Shown here: in pieces, positions 5,214 through 10,786 of the stretch
How the letters are laid out: every line of letters begins with the position of its first letter
Position numbering within the stretch: the stretch's first letter is position 1
Source: an uncultured Oscillospiraceae bacterium
GTDB taxonomy: Bacteria > Bacillota > Clostridia > Oscillospirales > Oscillospiraceae
Reading direction: 5' to 3'
Assembly: GCA_910584835.1 (NCBI GenBank)
Contig: CAJUEG010000083.1
Span: forward strand, 1 to 10,786
Length of the DNA stretch: 10,786 nucleotides
Translations under genes and position numbers: made by a program
Notes under the pieces: generated by a model
What the model was told of the DNA's origin: nothing
Databases searched by the model: none
The model's input: the letters and a program-made list of their open reading frames with translations, nothing else

Positions 5214-6104
5214 ATGCTCCCCTGGCTGCTGTGCGGCGAGCTGGCCGCAATCGTCCTGGTTCTTTGCGTCCGCCTGCGCCTGCTCCAAAAGGCCCTGGAC
5301 GATATCGCCGCCCAGCTGGGGGAGCGGCTCAATTCCGATACCAACAACCCCATCTTCCTCCCCACCCGGGACCCCCACGCCCGGAAACTGGCGGCGGAGC
5401 TGAACACCCATCTCAAAGAGCTGCGCCGCCTCCGCCAGCGGTACGAGAACGGCGACCGGGCGCTGAAGGAGGCCGTCACCAACGTGTCCCACGACCTGCG
5501 CACCCCCCTCACCGCCATGTGCGGCTACCTGGAGCTGCTGGACAAGGGGGACAAAACGCCGGAGCAGGCCCGGTACCTGGCCCTGATCTCCAACCGGGCG
5601 GAGGCCATGGGGCGGCTCACCGGGGAGCTGCTGCGCTACTCGGTGGCCGCCGGGCTGGAGGACGGGCTGGATCAGGCGCCGGTGGAGCTGAACGGGGCGG
5701 TGGAGGAGGCGGTGGCCGCCCTCTACGGGGCGCTCATCCGAAAAGGCATCGTCCCCAGCGTCTCCCTCCCCGAGGAGCGGGTGGTGCGGGTCCTGGACCG
5801 GGCGGCTCTGTCCCGGGTGCTGGACAACCTGCTCGCCAACGCGCTGAAATACAGCGGCGGGGACCTGGACGTGGCTCTGTCCCCGAACGGCGCCATCACC
5901 CTGTCCAACGCCGCGCCGGGGCTGGACGAGGTGCAGGTGGGGCGGCTGTTTGACCGCTTTTACACCGTGGAGGCGGGCCGCGGCTCCACCGGGCTGGGTC
6001 TGTCCATCGCCCGCACCCTCACCGAGCGGATGGGCGGGACCATCGCCGCCCGGTACGAGGCAGGGCGGCTGTGGACCGAGGTGCGCTTTCCGGGGACGTA
6101 TTGA
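5214..6104 (+). CDS. Sensor histidine kinase, single N-terminal TM segment
   Basis: This 296-residue membrane-bound kinase has one N-terminal helix (about 2-24), no sizeable outside domain, a linker, a dimerisation/phosphoacceptor domain and an ATPase domain. The H-box is NVSHDLRTPLTAMCGYLELL, with H93 the phosphorylated residue. The N-box is VLDNLLANALKYS (N205, N209), and the G2 box is GSTGLGLSIA (257-266). The G1 box (DxGxG) is degenerate, reading NAAPGLDE (232-239), as in some CprK-like kinases. The start at ATG 5214 has GAGGTGA five bases upstream; GTG 5205 has no ribosome site. The stop of the permease gene is ten bases away, so it is the last gene of the transporter operon. With no sensor domain, the transporter or the membrane itself probably supplies the signal. 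Its partner is most likely the response regulator encoded at 1429-2115. Confidence 0.9.
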   Translation: MLPWLLCGELAAIVLVLCVRLRLLQKALDDIAAQLGERLNSDTNNPIFLPTRDPHARKLAAELNTHLKELRRLRQRYENGDRALKEAVTNVSHDLRTPLTAMCGYLELLDKGDKTPEQARYLALISNRAEAMGRLTGELLRYSVAAGLEDGLDQAPVELNGAVEEAVAALYGALIRKGIVPSVSLPEERVVRVLDRAALSRVLDNLLANALKYSGGDLDVALSPNGAITLSNAAPGLDEVQVGRLFDRFYTVEAGRGSTGLGLSIARTLTERMGGTIAARYEAGRLWTEVRFPGTY

Positions 6105-6108
6105 AAAG

Positions 6109-6130
6109 GTCTGCCTCCGGCAGGCTTTTT
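6109..6130 (+). terminator. Terminator of the ABC-kinase operon
   Basis: GTCTGCC (6109-6115), loop TCC, GGCAGGC (6119-6125, one G-U pair) and a T run to 6130 form an intrinsic terminator starting five bases past the kinase stop. Confidence 0.85.
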
Positions 6131-6167
6131 CTTGTTCATAATGTGCCTTTCCTTCCCCTCTTTTTCG

Positions 6168-6176
6168 TGATATAAT
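6168..6176 (+). promoter_or_regulatory. Extended -10 promoter of the MATE gene
   Basis: TGATATAAT (6168-6176) is an extended -10 with a perfect TATAAT. No good -35 lies 17 bp upstream (TTTCCT). It is 38 bp ahead of the MATE start and just after the upstream terminator, so the exporter is its own unit. Confidence 0.72.
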
Positions 6177-6214
6177 AAATTTTACTGATTATTTTACGAA
6201 ATCGAGGGAACTGC

Positions 6215-7621
6215 ATGGAAGACGTCAAGAAAGCGGAATTGTTTGAACGCACCCCCATCCCCCGCGCGGTGCTCACCCTGTCCGTCCCCACCGTGCTCAG
6301 CTCGCTGGTGATGGTGCTCTATAACCTGGCGGACACCTATTTCGTGGGCAAGCTCCAGGACCCCATCCAGAACTCCGCCGTCACTCTGGCCGCGCCGGTG
6401 CTGCTGGCCTTCAACGCGGTGAACAACCTGTTCGGCGTTGGCTCCTCCAGCATGATGAGCCGCGCCCTGGGCGCAAAAGACTACGACACCGTGCGCCGCA
6501 GCTCCGCCTTCGGCTTCTACTGCGCCCTGCTGTGCAGCGTGCTGTTTGCGGTGCTCGCCGCCGCGCTGCGCGCCCCCCTGCTGGCCCTGCTGGGGGCGGA
6601 CGCCTCCACCTCCCAGGCCACCCTGGGCTATCTGCGCTGGACCGTCTTTTTCGGTGCTGCGCCCGCCATACTCAACGTGGTGATGGCCTACCTGGTGCGC
6701 TCGGAGGGGGCCACCCTCCACGCCAGCATCGGCAGCATGAGCGGCTGCGCGCTGAACATCGTGCTGGACCCCATCTTCATTCTCCCCTCGGGCCTTGACA
6801 TGGGGGCGGCGGGGGCGGGGCTGGCCACCTTCCTGTCCAACTGCTTCGCCTGCGCATACTTCTTTGTGCTGCTCTTTGTCCGGCGGGGCAAGACCTATGT
6901 GTGTATCCAGCCCTCCATGGCCCGGCCCAGGCGGGAGCTGGTGCGGGGGGTGTTCGGGGTGGGCGTACCCGCCTCCATCCAGAATCTGCTCAACGTCACC
7001 GGCATGACGGTGCTCAACAATTTTACCGCCGTGTTCGGCCCCGACGCCATCGCCGCCATGGGCATCTCCTACAAAATCAACATGATCCCCATGTACATCG
7101 CCATGGGCGTGTCCCAGGGCCTGATGCCGCTGGTGAGCTACAACTACGGCAGCGGAAACTCCCTCCGGCTGAAAAAGGCCGTGCTGTTCGCGGAAAAAAT
7201 ATCGCTCTCCTTTATGATTGTGGTGTCGGTGGTCTATTTCTTTGCCTCCGAACCCCTCATCAGTCTTTTCATGAAAACGGAGGCGGTGGTGGCCTACGGC
7301 GCAAAATTTCTGCAGTGCATGTGCGTGGCCCAGCCCTTTTTGTGCCTGGATTTCCTGGCGGTGGGCGTGTTCCAGGCCTGCGGCCTGGGGCAGTACTCCC
7401 TGGTCTTTGCCCTGTTGCGCAAGATCGTGCTGGAGATTCCCGCCCTGTACGTGCTCAACTACTTCATCCCCCTCTACGGCCTGGCCTGCGCCCAGGCGGT
7501 GGCGGAGGTGGTGCTGGCCGCCGCCGCGGTGGTCATCCTCACCCGCCTGTTCCGGCGGATGGAGGTGGAGGGCACGCCGCTGCCGCCGCGGCACGGGAGG
7601 GGCCGGAGCACGGAAGGATAG
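6215..7621 (+). CDS. MATE-family multidrug/sodium antiporter
   Basis: This 468-residue inner-membrane protein has about twelve hydrophobic helices in two homologous halves (about 17-225 and 240-450), the normal size for MATE exporters. Family marks are the N-terminal segment IPRAVLTLSVPTVLSSLVMVLYNLADTYFVG (16-46), the GVGSSSMMSRALG loop (75-87), NIVLDPIFI (182-190) in half one, and SQGLMPLVSYNYGSGN (304-319) in half two. MATE proteins exchange Na+ or H+ for cationic drugs or metabolites. The sequence is nearest in style to the MepA/DinF-like clostridial group, and the substrate cannot be told. GAGGG lies just ahead of the ATG. It is separated from the peptide-transport operon by a terminator and has its own promoter, so a shared role in drug defence is possible but not shown. 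The C-terminal 20 residues are polar, Arg/Pro-rich and poorly conserved in type. Confidence 0.93.
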   Translation: MEDVKKAELFERTPIPRAVLTLSVPTVLSSLVMVLYNLADTYFVGKLQDPIQNSAVTLAAPVLLAFNAVNNLFGVGSSSMMSRALGAKDYDTVRRSSAFGFYCALLCSVLFAVLAAALRAPLLALLGADASTSQATLGYLRWTVFFGAAPAILNVVMAYLVRSEGATLHASIGSMSGCALNIVLDPIFILPSGLDMGAAGAGLATFLSNCFACAYFFVLLFVRRGKTYVCIQPSMARPRRELVRGVFGVGVPASIQNLLNVTGMTVLNNFTAVFGPDAIAAMGISYKINMIPMYIAMGVSQGLMPLVSYNYGSGNSLRLKKAVLFAEKISLSFMIVVSVVYFFASEPLISLFMKTEAVVAYGAKFLQCMCVAQPFLCLDFLAVGVFQACGLGQYSLVFALLRKIVLEIPALYVLNYFIPLYGLACAQAVAEVVLAAAAVVILTRLFRRMEVEGTPLPPRHGRGRSTEG

Positions 7622-7709
7622 CGGCAAGGCCGCCGCCCGCGGTGGGCCTCCCTGGCCCCGCAAACGCACACCCAATCTAAGGCCTGTTTGAAAAATGACG
7701 CCCAATCAC

Positions 7710-7748
7710 AAAAAACTCCCCGCTGTTCCTGGGAACAGCGGGGAGTTT
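7710..7748 (-). terminator. Strong terminator of the SLH protein gene
   Basis: A perfect 14-bp stem ACTCCCCGCTGTTC (7715-7728) / GAACAGCGGGGAGT (7733-7746) has a 4-base loop. On the minus strand it ends in six T residues. It lies 11 bases past the SLH stop. On the plus strand only TTT follows, so it may weakly stop transcripts of the MATE gene, which ends 88 bases away. The DNA between (7622-7709) shows nothing else. Confidence 0.9.
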
Positions 7749-7759
7749 GCGCGATAAGG

Positions 7760-8854
7760 TTAGTTGTTGTAGGCCCGGTAAAGGAAGGTCGCAATTTCGG
7801 CCCTGTTACAGGTTTTGCCTGGTTCGAACATATTGCCGCCTGATCCCTTGGCAACTTCTTTCTCCGCGGCCCAATCCACCGCCTTGGCGTAGGCTTCGTA
7901 CCCCTCCATATCCTTGAAGCTGCTGGCCGCGGCGGCGGGCTTGCCCTTGGCCTGCCACATATAATTGACCGCAGTTGCGCGGGTACAGGGTTCGCCGCCC
8001 TTGAAGCTGTCGTCGATCATGCCCTTCTCGTAGGCCCAGTTGACGGCGTCCTGATACCATTCCTCTACGGTGACGGGGGCCTTGGCCGCCTCCGGCTTTC
8101 CCTCGGCCCGCCACAGGAAGGTCAAAATCTGAGACTGGGTGCAGGCATCGCCGGGTATAAAGTTGCCGTCGCCATTACCCACTGTAATCCCTTTCTCCGC
8201 CGCCCAGGCCACGGGTTCACTGTACCAGCCGAGGCCGGGGACGTCATCGAAAGCGCCGGCGGAGAGCAGCACAGACCCCAGGACCTTCTTACCATTCGGC
8301 GAGAGAAAGAGAATCAATGTGTTATCACCAAACAGCTCATGCAGACGGTCAGCGCTGAACGCATAATCCCCGTCGCCCACTTTCTCAAAGCCGGGTATCA
8401 CGATGGCTGGTGCGTTGCGTATAACATCACTTGCCGTCTTATATGCGCCATCCTCCGGGAGGGGTAAAACAGCTACACCCGTAATGGAACCTTTTGAGTC
8501 TTTTTCCGTCTGGAAGAGCCGCTGGTCATAAACGCCGTCGCCATCAGGGTCAGAAAACGCCCCAATTATAATTGCACCTTCCTCACCTTCTGCCAGATTT
8601 TGCACGCCAACTTGAAAATACTCGCTCGTGGGAACCACTTGGAGTGAAACACGATAATCCTGTGCCTCGCCGAACTTGTAAGCGTTATCAACTGCTCGCG
8701 TCTGGCACTCCAGATTATGGTACACATACGGGAAGTCCTCTGAAATCCAGGTGTACGTTTCTGCGGAAGTGCCGGCGTCCGCCGCGAACGCCGGGACAGC
8801 CAGCCCCAGGCACAGGGCCAGCGCCAGGAAAAGTGCCGGGAATTGTTTTTTCAT
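7760..8854 (-). CDS. Secreted S-layer-homology (SLH) protein with novel N-terminal domain
   Basis: This 364-residue exported protein begins with a Sec signal peptide (1-24, MKKQFPALFLALALCLGLAV then PAFA, cleavage before ADAG). A domain of about 170 residues (30-200) follows that I do not recognise. It is acidic and beta-rich looking, with a calcium-site-like DPDGDGVYD stretch (102-110) and an ILFLSPNGKKVLGSVLL segment (181-197). Three SLH repeats end the protein (about 202-252, 262-304 and 312-362), each with the family pattern of paired AVxWAxEKG, an F.PG or G.PCTR turn and an R-A-F/Y-L-W/Y helix. SLH triplets normally anchor proteins to pyruvylated cell-wall polymer. The start at 8854 has AAAGGAGAG at eight bases and begins the signal peptide. 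It is monocistronic between a strong terminator and a long structured upstream region. The gene for the N-terminal domain is visibly less GC-rich than its SLH part. Confidence 0.9.
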   Translation of the reverse strand: MKKQFPALFLALALCLGLAVPAFAADAGTSAETYTWISEDFPYVYHNLECQTRAVDNAYKFGEAQDYRVSLQVVPTSEYFQVGVQNLAEGEEGAIIIGAFSDPDGDGVYDQRLFQTEKDSKGSITGVAVLPLPEDGAYKTASDVIRNAPAIVIPGFEKVGDGDYAFSADRLHELFGDNTLILFLSPNGKKVLGSVLLSAGAFDDVPGLGWYSEPVAWAAEKGITVGNGDGNFIPGDACTQSQILTFLWRAEGKPEAAKAPVTVEEWYQDAVNWAYEKGMIDDSFKGGEPCTRATAVNYMWQAKGKPAAAASSFKDMEGYEAYAKAVDWAAEKEVAKGSGGNMFEPGKTCNRAEIATFLYRAYNN

Positions 8855-8895
8855 GTCCGTTTCTCTCCTTTTGATTATGTATTCCAACAGGCGGC

Positions 8896-8917
8896 GGCGG
8901 GGGACGGCTCCCCCGCC
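8896..8917 (-). other. 5'-leader hairpin of the SLH gene
   Basis: GGCGGGGG (8896-8903) and CCCCCGCC (8910-8917) form a perfect 8-bp stem with a six-base loop, 42 bases ahead of the SLH start. On the minus strand no T run follows. It may stabilise the leader or be the end of an older terminator. Confidence 0.45.
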
Positions 8918-8940
8918 TTTCGCCCCTGCCGGAAACATAA

Positions 8941-8977
8941 AAGCGGCGTCGAGTTTTGAAAACCCAACACCGCTTTG
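8941..8977. repeat. Imperfect 18-bp inverted repeat upstream of the SLH gene
   Basis: AAAGCGGCGTCGAGTTTT (8941-8958) pairs with AAAACCCAACACCGCTTT (8960-8977) at 15 of 18 positions, with a one-base centre. On the minus strand it ends in TTTT, so it could be a weak terminator for transcripts coming from the cassette to its right, or an operator. No gene on either side needs it as a terminator. Confidence 0.5.
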
Positions 8978-9019
8978 AATCAATCAAATGCGAACACGGC
9001 GCACCACACCCATTCCCCC

Positions 9020-9048
9020 TTGCTAAATAGTCGGAAAATGGATATAAT
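9020..9048 (+). promoter_or_regulatory. Promoter reading into the inverted-repeat cassette
   Basis: TTGCTA (9020-9025), exactly 17 bp, then TATAAT (9043-9048). The left arm of the inverted repeat lies in the spacer. No gene start follows closely; the next plus-strand gene is about 260 bp away. Confidence 0.6.
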
Positions 9049-9159
9049 GAGCCTGTGGTACAATCGTTACGATTGCTGTGTTGAGTGGTGCCACACTCGC
9101 GCAGGGCTGTGGGGTGCTGGTAACACCCCGCGGCCTGCCGCATCTATGTTTCCGACTAT
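9027..9159. other. 133-bp inverted-repeat cassette with three internal hairpins
   Basis: ATAGTCGGAAA (9027-9037) and TTTCCGACTAT (9149-9159) are perfect 11-bp inverted arms. Between them lie CAATCG/CGATTG (9061-9075), GAGTG/CACTC (9083-9098) and GCAGG/CCTGC (9101-9138), the last enclosing GGGGTG/CACCCC (9111-9129). No open frame with a start signal lies within. Possible readings are a small MITE-like element (GTCGGAAA ends flanked by TA on both sides), an invertible regulatory segment, or a structured RNA. The plus promoter starts transcription inside the left arm's far side, so the outer stem would not be complete in that transcript. That favours a DNA-level role. The whole gene-free stretch 8855-9306 holds this cassette, the two repeats to its left, and promoter-like sites. 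Confidence 0.55.
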
Positions 9160-9160
9160 G

Positions 9161-9189
9161 ATTTTATACGATAGCGGGGCAAAATGCAA
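9161..9189 (-). promoter_or_regulatory. Possible minus-strand promoter for the SLH gene
   Basis: On the minus strand, TTGCAT (complement of 9184-9189), 17 bp, then TAAAAT (complement of 9161-9166). The transcript would begin at the right arm of the cassette and reach the SLH gene with a structured leader of about 300 nt. The boxes are weak, and a nearer promoter cannot be excluded. Confidence 0.4.
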
Positions 9190-9265
9190 GCGTCTTTTTA
9201 CAGATTGCCCGCGACCCCCCTACTGGGAAAAATTAATCCTCCCCCTTTCCTTTTGCCCTCCCTTG

Positions 9266-9273
9266 GCCGATAT
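9266..9273 (+). promoter_or_regulatory. Possible sigma-28-like -10 ahead of the coiled-coil gene
   Basis: GCCGATAT matches the known sigma-D/FliA -10 consensus exactly and stands 33 bp ahead of the start codon. The expected TAAA-type -35 is not seen 15 bp upstream, where the sequence is C/T-rich. The overlapping TATATA (9271-9276) could instead be a sigma-A -10. Confidence 0.35.
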
Positions 9274-9306
9274 ATAGAGTAGAGCAGCCGGAAAGGGGGG
9301 TAAGCT

Positions 9307-10041
9307 ATGGCCGCCATTCAGCCCGTCTCCGCCATCGGGCGGGAGGACGCGGGCGAGGAACAGCAGAACAGCCTGTTGTCCCAGTCGCTGAAAAAGCAGG
9401 AGGAGAGCCGCGCCTCCCTCACCGAGATGATTCAGGACGCCAAGGAGAAGGCGGACGCCCAGCGGGAAAAGCTCAAGCTGGCCAAGGCCACCCCCCGGTA
9501 CGGCGACGCCCCCCTGGAGGCCTACGCCCGGCTGAACCGGGCCCGCACCCAGGCCCAGGTCAGCTCCGCGGCGGGGTATGCCCGCCGCCGCATCGTCCAG
9601 CTGGAGGCCGCCCGGCGGTCCGACCCGGACCACGCCGACCAGATCAAGGCCGCCGTGGGCCAGCTGAGGAAAGCGGTGAGCCGCGCCGGGCGCAAGAAGC
9701 TGGAGCTCAACCGGGAGCAGCTGGCCCGGGCCCGCCAGAAGCGCATGGCCCGGGAGAACAAGCGCCGGGAGGAGCAGCGCATCAAGCAGGAGCTGCGCCG
9801 CAGCCAGTCCATGCGGGCCATCCGGGAGTCCGGGTACATCCGGGAGGCGGACATCGCCAACCGTCAGGCCGACCAGCTCACCGCCACCAAGATGGAGCTG
9901 CGCCACCAGGCCGAGCAGCTGGGCATCAGCGCCATGAAATCGGTGGACGCCGCGCTCCAGGGCTATTCCGCCGGGGCGCAGCTGGCGGCCGCGGACGTGG
10001 ACGCTCCGATGGAGGCCCCCCAGGTAAACGTGCAGGCATGA
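9307..10041 (+). CDS. Basic coiled-coil protein of unknown function
   Basis: This is a 244-residue protein with no signal peptide and no membrane segment. Nearly all of it is predicted by eye to be charged helix. A first amphipathic stretch (about 20-60) is rich in K, E and Q. A middle block (68-130) contains DAPLEAYARLNRARTQ, AAGYARRRIVQLE and AAVGQLRKAVSRAGRKK. A very basic Arg/Glu helix (131-175) and a less charged C-terminal part (195-230) follow. I do not recognise a family with known function; it looks like a lineage-restricted clostridial hypothetical protein. Start: AAAGGGGGG lies six bases before the ATG. It stands alone between a long regulatory region and a terminator. Structural, nucleic-acid-binding or envelope-related roles are all conceivable; the Arg-rich helix would suit nucleic acid or an acidic partner. 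Confidence 0.82.
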   Translation: MAAIQPVSAIGREDAGEEQQNSLLSQSLKKQEESRASLTEMIQDAKEKADAQREKLKLAKATPRYGDAPLEAYARLNRARTQAQVSSAAGYARRRIVQLEAARRSDPDHADQIKAAVGQLRKAVSRAGRKKLELNREQLARARQKRMARENKRREEQRIKQELRRSQSMRAIRESGYIREADIANRQADQLTATKMELRHQAEQLGISAMKSVDAALQGYSAGAQLAAADVDAPMEAPQVNVQA

Positions 10042-10042
10042 T

Positions 10043-10077
10043 AAAACCGCCCGCCGCTTGAAGCGGCGGGCGGTTTT
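10043..10077. terminator. Shared bidirectional terminator
   Basis: AAAACCGCCCGCCGCTT and its complement (10043-10059 / 10062-10076) form a very stable stem with a T run on both strands. It sits between the converging coiled-coil gene (ends 10041) and NUDIX gene (ends 10095) and serves both. Confidence 0.92.
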
Positions 10078-10094
10078 CTGCGTCTTTCGGGGCG

Positions 10095-10583
10095 TTACGG
10101 CTTCAATTCGTCAATAAATTGCTGCATCCTCTGTGTCACAAGCCTGTCCTGTTTCATCGCCAGCAGTTCCTCCCGGCTCACCCATTGGAAGTCCACGGTC
10201 TCCCCCTCCTGCAGGGTGACCGCGCCCTTTTCCCAATCAGTGACGCACAGGAATTCCACATAAATGGCGTGTACCTCCGGGGCAGTCACCGTGCCCACCT
10301 GCGTCAAATCCGCAGACACGATGCCCGTCTCCTCCCGCAGCTCCCTCATGGCGCACTCCAGCGGCGTCTCCCCCGCCAGGGCGGAGCCGCCCGCCGTGGC
10401 CTCCCACATGCCGCCGTAGACCTTGCGAGGGTCCCTCTGCATCAAGAGATAGCTCCCATCCGTGTGCCGGACGATGACGTCGCACACCAGATGGAGCGCT
10501 CCCTCGGGAAGGGGTTCCCCCCTCACCAGCGTTTTGCCCGCAATTTTGTTGAACTGCGCGTCATAGGCGTCCCAAAGCTCCAT
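10095..10583 (-). CDS. NUDIX hydrolase
   Basis: This 162-residue cytoplasmic hydrolase cleaves nucleoside diphosphates linked to another group. The NUDIX box is complete: G66, E72, R80-E81-L82, E84-E85 and G87, matching GX5EX7REUXEEXGU with E81, E84 and E85 as metal-binding residues. The N-terminal part (MELWDAYD, LVRGEPLPEGALHLV and YLLMQRDPRKVYGGMWEA) is typical of the isopentenyl-diphosphate-isomerase-like or YfcD-like NUDIX group common in Firmicutes. No specific substrate can be named. The start at 10583 is set by GGAGG seven bases upstream. It begins 16 bp after the ABC exporter gene on the same strand, so the two are probably co-transcribed. A strong terminator lies 18 bp past the stop. 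Confidence 0.93.
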   Translation of the reverse strand: MELWDAYDAQFNKIAGKTLVRGEPLPEGALHLVCDVIVRHTDGSYLLMQRDPRKVYGGMWEATAGGSALAGETPLECAMRELREETGIVSADLTQVGTVTAPEVHAIYVEFLCVTDWEKGAVTLQEGETVDFQWVSREELLAMKQDRLVTQRMQQFIDELKP

Positions 10584-10599
10584 GTCCTTACCTCCCAAA

Positions 10600-10786
10600 T
10601 TACGCCCCCAGCACCTTTGCCGCGTTCTCCTCGGCGAACTGCTTGCTGTAAAGGTCGTGATAGTAGCCATGGGCCCGCAGCAGGGACTGATGGGTGCCCC
10701 GCTCCACAATTTTGCCGTCCCGGACCACCAAAATCAGGTCCGCCTTGCGGATGGTGGACAGGCGGTGGGCGATGAGGAAGGAGGTG
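10600..10786 (-). CDS. ABC exporter, C-terminal end of the nucleotide-binding domain (partial)
   Basis: Only the last 62 codons or so are present; the gene enters from the right edge. The sequence reads TSFLIAHRLSTIRKADLILV, then VRDGKIVERGTHQSLLRAHGYYHDLYSKQF, and ends ENAAKVLGA. The AHRLST segment carries the switch histidine of the nucleotide-binding domain, and the DGKIVERGTH strand pair and YYHDLY helix are characteristic of type IV (MsbA/LmrA/BmrA-like) exporters with fused membrane and ATPase domains. Lipid, peptide or drug export are all possible, because the membrane domain is outside the window. It is followed closely by the NUDIX gene. Confidence 0.9.
   Translation of the reverse strand, partial: TSFLIAHRLSTIRKADLILVVRDGKIVERGTHQSLLRAHGYYHDLYSKQFAEENAAKVLGA

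Noticed and set aside
7680..7700. GGCCTGTTTGAAAAATGACG, reminiscent of insertion-sequence ends
   Set aside because: No transposase, no matching inverted end and no target duplication are visible in the window.
6194..7705. 503-codon open frame on the minus strand
   Set aside because: It is antisense to the MATE gene, extremely rich in His, Gly and Gln, with no family resemblance; a GC-bias shadow.
9111..9138. T-box-like sequence (GCTGGTAACACCCCGCGG)
   Set aside because: It only loosely resembles the T-box antiterminator consensus. There is no specifier stem and no aminoacyl-tRNA synthetase or amino-acid gene downstream.
1..10786. CRISPR array, tRNA, rRNA, prophage or integrase
   Set aside because: No regularly spaced repeats with unique spacers, no cloverleaf and no phage or recombinase gene was seen; the repeats at 2454-2501 are only 11-12 bp apart.

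Overview
This GC-rich window has short intergenic gaps, Shine-Dalgarno starts and Gram-positive style genes (CsoR, an S-layer-homology protein, a LanFEG-like ABC operon). It most resembles a high-GC Clostridia genome of the Oscillospiraceae type (Flavonifractor, Lawsonibacter or Intestinimonas relatives). That placement is an impression from gene content and composition; no marker gene is present to prove it.

Left end (1-1335, minus strand). A copper-homeostasis locus reads leftward. A strong promoter with a perfect CsoR operator precedes csoR. A palindrome-rich spacer with an intrinsic-terminator-like hairpin follows, then a damaged copZ-like reading frame, then the start of a CopA-type P-ATPase cut by the window edge. 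The copZ-like frame keeps its start, its first 12 heavy-metal-domain codons and a 4-nt overlap with copA, but its body is replaced by a run of short hairpins. Right of csoR is a FlK-type hotdog thioesterase gene with its own promoter and terminator.

Centre (1369-6131, plus strand). Divergent from the thioesterase is an OmpR-type response regulator overlapping a stand-alone TfoX C-terminal-domain protein. A 247-bp gap with four helically phased repeats follows. Next comes a tight operon: an ABC ATPase with an E-loop in place of the Q-loop, two paralogous six-helix permeases, and a single-TM histidine kinase, closed by a terminator. The arrangement fits an antimicrobial-peptide (lantibiotic) sensing and immunity module like LanFEG or CprABC-RK, with the two-component pair split around the transporter. 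The likely circuit is kinase to regulator to phased repeats to transporter operon.

Right part. A MATE-family exporter has its own extended -10 promoter. Facing it is a secreted protein with a novel N-terminal domain and three C-terminal SLH repeats. A 452-bp intergenic region follows. It carries an 11-bp perfect inverted repeat enclosing three hairpins, with outward and inward promoter-like sequences. Then comes a basic coiled-coil protein of unknown function, a shared bidirectional terminator, and on the minus strand a NUDIX hydrolase just downstream of the C-terminal end of an ABC exporter that enters from the right edge.

No tRNA, rRNA, CRISPR array, transposase or integrase was seen. The least explained parts are the hairpin arrays in the copper locus, the inverted-repeat cassette beside the SLH gene, and the phased repeats ahead of the transporter operon.
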